Below, piece by piece: positions 62,493-64,000 of a stretch of 64,000 bases of DNA. Where the stretch lies: the NCBI RefSeq assembly GCF_016735115.1, contig NZ_JAERQJ010000013.1, forward strand, positions 1 through 64,000. Direction: 5' to 3'. Source of the DNA: Aquimarina mytili (GTDB lineage: Bacteria > Bacteroidota > Bacteroidia > Flavobacteriales > Flavobacteriaceae). Under the pieces are notes generated by a model. The model ran no database searches. It was not told the origin of the DNA and saw nothing but the letters and a program-made list of their open reading frames with translations. Positions within the stretch are counted from its first letter, which is position 1. Each line of letters starts with the position of its first letter. The position numbers and the translations under genes were made by a program.

Positions 62493-63890
62493 ATGCAATA
62501 TAGAATAGAAAAAGATACAATGGGCGAGGTTAAAGTGCCAGCAGATAAACTATGGGGAGCTCAAACAGAACGTTCTCGAAATAACTTTAAGATTGGCGCT
62601 CCAGCATCAATGCCTTTAGAGATAGTATATGGTTTTGCTTATCTCAAAAAAGCAGCTGCATATACAAACTGTGAATTAGGTGCATTACCTATAGAAAAAA
62701 GAGACCTTATTTCTCAAGTATGTGATGAGATATTAGAAGGAAAACACGATGATCAATTTCCACTAGTTATTTGGCAAACCGGTTCTGGCACACAAAGTAA
62801 CATGAATGTTAATGAAGTGATTGCCAATAGAGCACATCAAATAGCAGGTAAAACAATAGGCGAAGGAGAAAAAACATTACTACCCAATGATGATGTAAAT
62901 AAATCTCAATCATCTAATGATACCTTCCCGACGGGTATGCATATTGCTGCGTATAAGAAAATAATCGAAGTAACAATTCCAGGGGTGACTCAATTAAGAG
63001 ATACTTTAAAAAAGAAATCAGACGAGTTTAAAAATGTAGTTAAGATTGGACGTACACATTTTATGGATGCTACTCCCCTTACTATCGGTCAAGAGTTATC
63101 TGGATATGTTTCTCAATTAGATCATGGATTAAAAGCATTAGAGAATACACTCCCGCATATGGCAGAGTTAGCTTTGGGTGGTACAGCTGTTGGTACGGGA
63201 TTGAATACTCCTAAGGGATATGCTAAGCGAGTTTCAGAATTTATTGCGCAGTTTACTAGTTTACCATTTATCACTGCAGAAAACAAGTTTGAAGCACTTG
63301 CCGCTCATGATGCATTTGTTGAAACTCATGGAGCACTAAAACAACTAGCGGTTTCTCTTAATAAAATAGGTAATGATATTCGTATGTTAGCTTCTGGTCC
63401 TAGAAGTGGTATTGGAGAATTAATCATTCCTGCCAACGAGCCAGGAAGTTCTATCATGCCTGGAAAGGTAAATCCAACACAATGCGAAGCTCTAACCATG
63501 GTATGTGCACAGGTAATGGGTAATGATGTAGCCATAGGTGTTGGTGGAATGCAAGGTCATTTTGAATTAAATGTATTTAAACCTGTTATGGCCTCAAACC
63601 TGTTACAAAGCGCACAGCTAATAGGTGATGCTTGTGTCTCTTTTGATGTACATTGTGCACAGGGGATAACACCAAATCAAAAGAGAATTACAGAGTTATT
63701 AAATAATTCTTTAATGTTGGTTACTGCACTTAATACCAAAATTGGATATTATAAAGCTGCCGAAATTGCCAATACAGCCCATCAAAATGGTACTACCCTA
63801 AAACATGAAGCAGTTGCTTTAGGATACGTTACCGAAGAAGAATTTGAAGAATGGGTAAAACCCGAAGATATGGTAGGAAGCTTGAAATAA
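62493..63890 (+). CDS. fumC: Class II fumarate hydratase, 465 aa
   Basis: The start [20 protein letters not shown] and the fumarase signature [16 protein letters not shown] are diagnostic; the other conserved loops [20 protein letters not shown] and [15 protein letters not shown] are present. It is an iron-independent tetramer that converts fumarate to malate in the TCA cycle. The length agrees with FumC. It is monocistronic, with a perfect -7 element upstream. Confidence 0.95.
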   Translation: MQYRIEKDTMGEVKVPADKLWGAQTERSRNNFKIGAPASMPLEIVYGFAYLKKAAAYTNCELGALPIEKRDLISQVCDEILEGKHDDQFPLVIWQTGSGTQSNMNVNEVIANRAHQIAGKTIGEGEKTLLPNDDVNKSQSSNDTFPTGMHIAAYKKIIEVTIPGVTQLRDTLKKKSDEFKNVVKIGRTHFMDATPLTIGQELSGYVSQLDHGLKALENTLPHMAELALGGTAVGTGLNTPKGYAKRVSEFIAQFTSLPFITAENKFEALAAHDAFVETHGALKQLAVSLNKIGNDIRMLASGPRSGIGELIIPANEPGSSIMPGKVNPTQCEALTMVCAQVMGNDVAIGVGGMQGHFELNVFKPVMASNLLQSAQLIGDACVSFDVHCAQGITPNQKRITELLNNSLMLVTALNTKIGYYKAAEIANTAHQNGTTLKHEAVALGYVTEEEFEEWVKPEDMVGSLK

Positions 63891-63942
63891 GTTTTTCTTA
63901 AAAATATATTTAAAAAAAGAGCATTATATTACCACTAAAATT

Positions 63943-64000
63943 ATGGAGGATTTATCAAGAATATTAGCCGAATCGGAGGACCCAATTAGCCAAAAACAAA
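63943..64000 (+). CDS. Start of a gene cut by the window end
   Basis: ATG at 63943 opens a frame MEDLSRILAESEDPISQKQ that runs off the right edge. It is too short for assignment; the absence of a signal peptide suggests a cytosolic protein. Confidence 0.5.
   Translation, partial: MEDLSRILAESEDPISQKQ

Overview
The window looks like chromosomal DNA of a marine-type member of the Flavobacteriaceae (Bacteroidota), possibly close to Aquimarina. The genus is a guess from gene style; the family is well supported. The DNA is AT-rich. Several genes are preceded by the Bacteroidota -7 element TAnnTTTG. One secreted protease carries a type IX secretion (T9SS) C-terminal sorting domain. Family-typical genes are present, including DUF4834, DUF6443 RHS proteins, a YfhO membrane protein and a likely sulfonolipid (capnine) enzyme pair. 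I saw no rRNA, tRNA, CRISPR array, transposase or prophage.

Region 1 (1-20 kb) is accessory. After a small hypothetical gene and its terminator comes a non-coding array of about fifteen diverged 21-bp units (861-1177). An RHS island follows (1422-12250): two paralogous fibre-like proteins, a 1425-aa RHS protein with a variable C-terminal domain, and a 1250-aa RHS/SpvB-like protein. Near-identical 20-bp sequences (1228 and 12407) lie on both sides of the island. Downstream are an unknown 166-aa protein, an M43 protease fragment, a 1254-aa T9SS-exported reprolysin-like protease and a 738-aa membrane protein of unknown family.

Region 2 (20-31 kb) concerns the envelope: an Arg/Ser/Tyr-rich exported protein behind a sigma-54-like promoter, a YfhO/glycosyltransferase/flippase operon, DUF4834 diverging from a beta-barrel protein with a charged coiled tail, a GNAT-like protein and a methyltransferase with a signal peptide.

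The most unusual locus is at 31.2-31.9 kb. Four tandem, near-identical open frames each encode a 28-residue, highly basic peptide with a fixed start (MRTL) and end (KRRYR). A fifth, 44-codon basic frame and a hairpin terminator follow. These frames are too short for ordinary gene calling, and I recognise no family for them.

Region 3 (32-49 kb) holds regulators and metabolism: a sterol desaturase-like enzyme; an SRPBCC/ArsR pair with two matching operator palindromes; an ECF sigma operon; a hybrid sensor kinase that has lost its phospho-accepting histidine and G1 box but keeps an intact receiver; an OmpA lipoprotein; RlmI; an M57 protease; and an ArsR-led redox operon in which the same palindrome precedes both the regulator and the first target gene. 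A helicase, a hydrolase, and exported plus cytosolic MsrB follow.

Region 4 (49-64 kb) is mostly core: lipoamide dehydrogenase, the putative capnine pair, oligopeptidase B, YbaB, threonine aldolase, a large zinc protease, prfB with its programmed +1 frameshift, an ArsC-like protein, a 57-aa membrane protein and fumarase.
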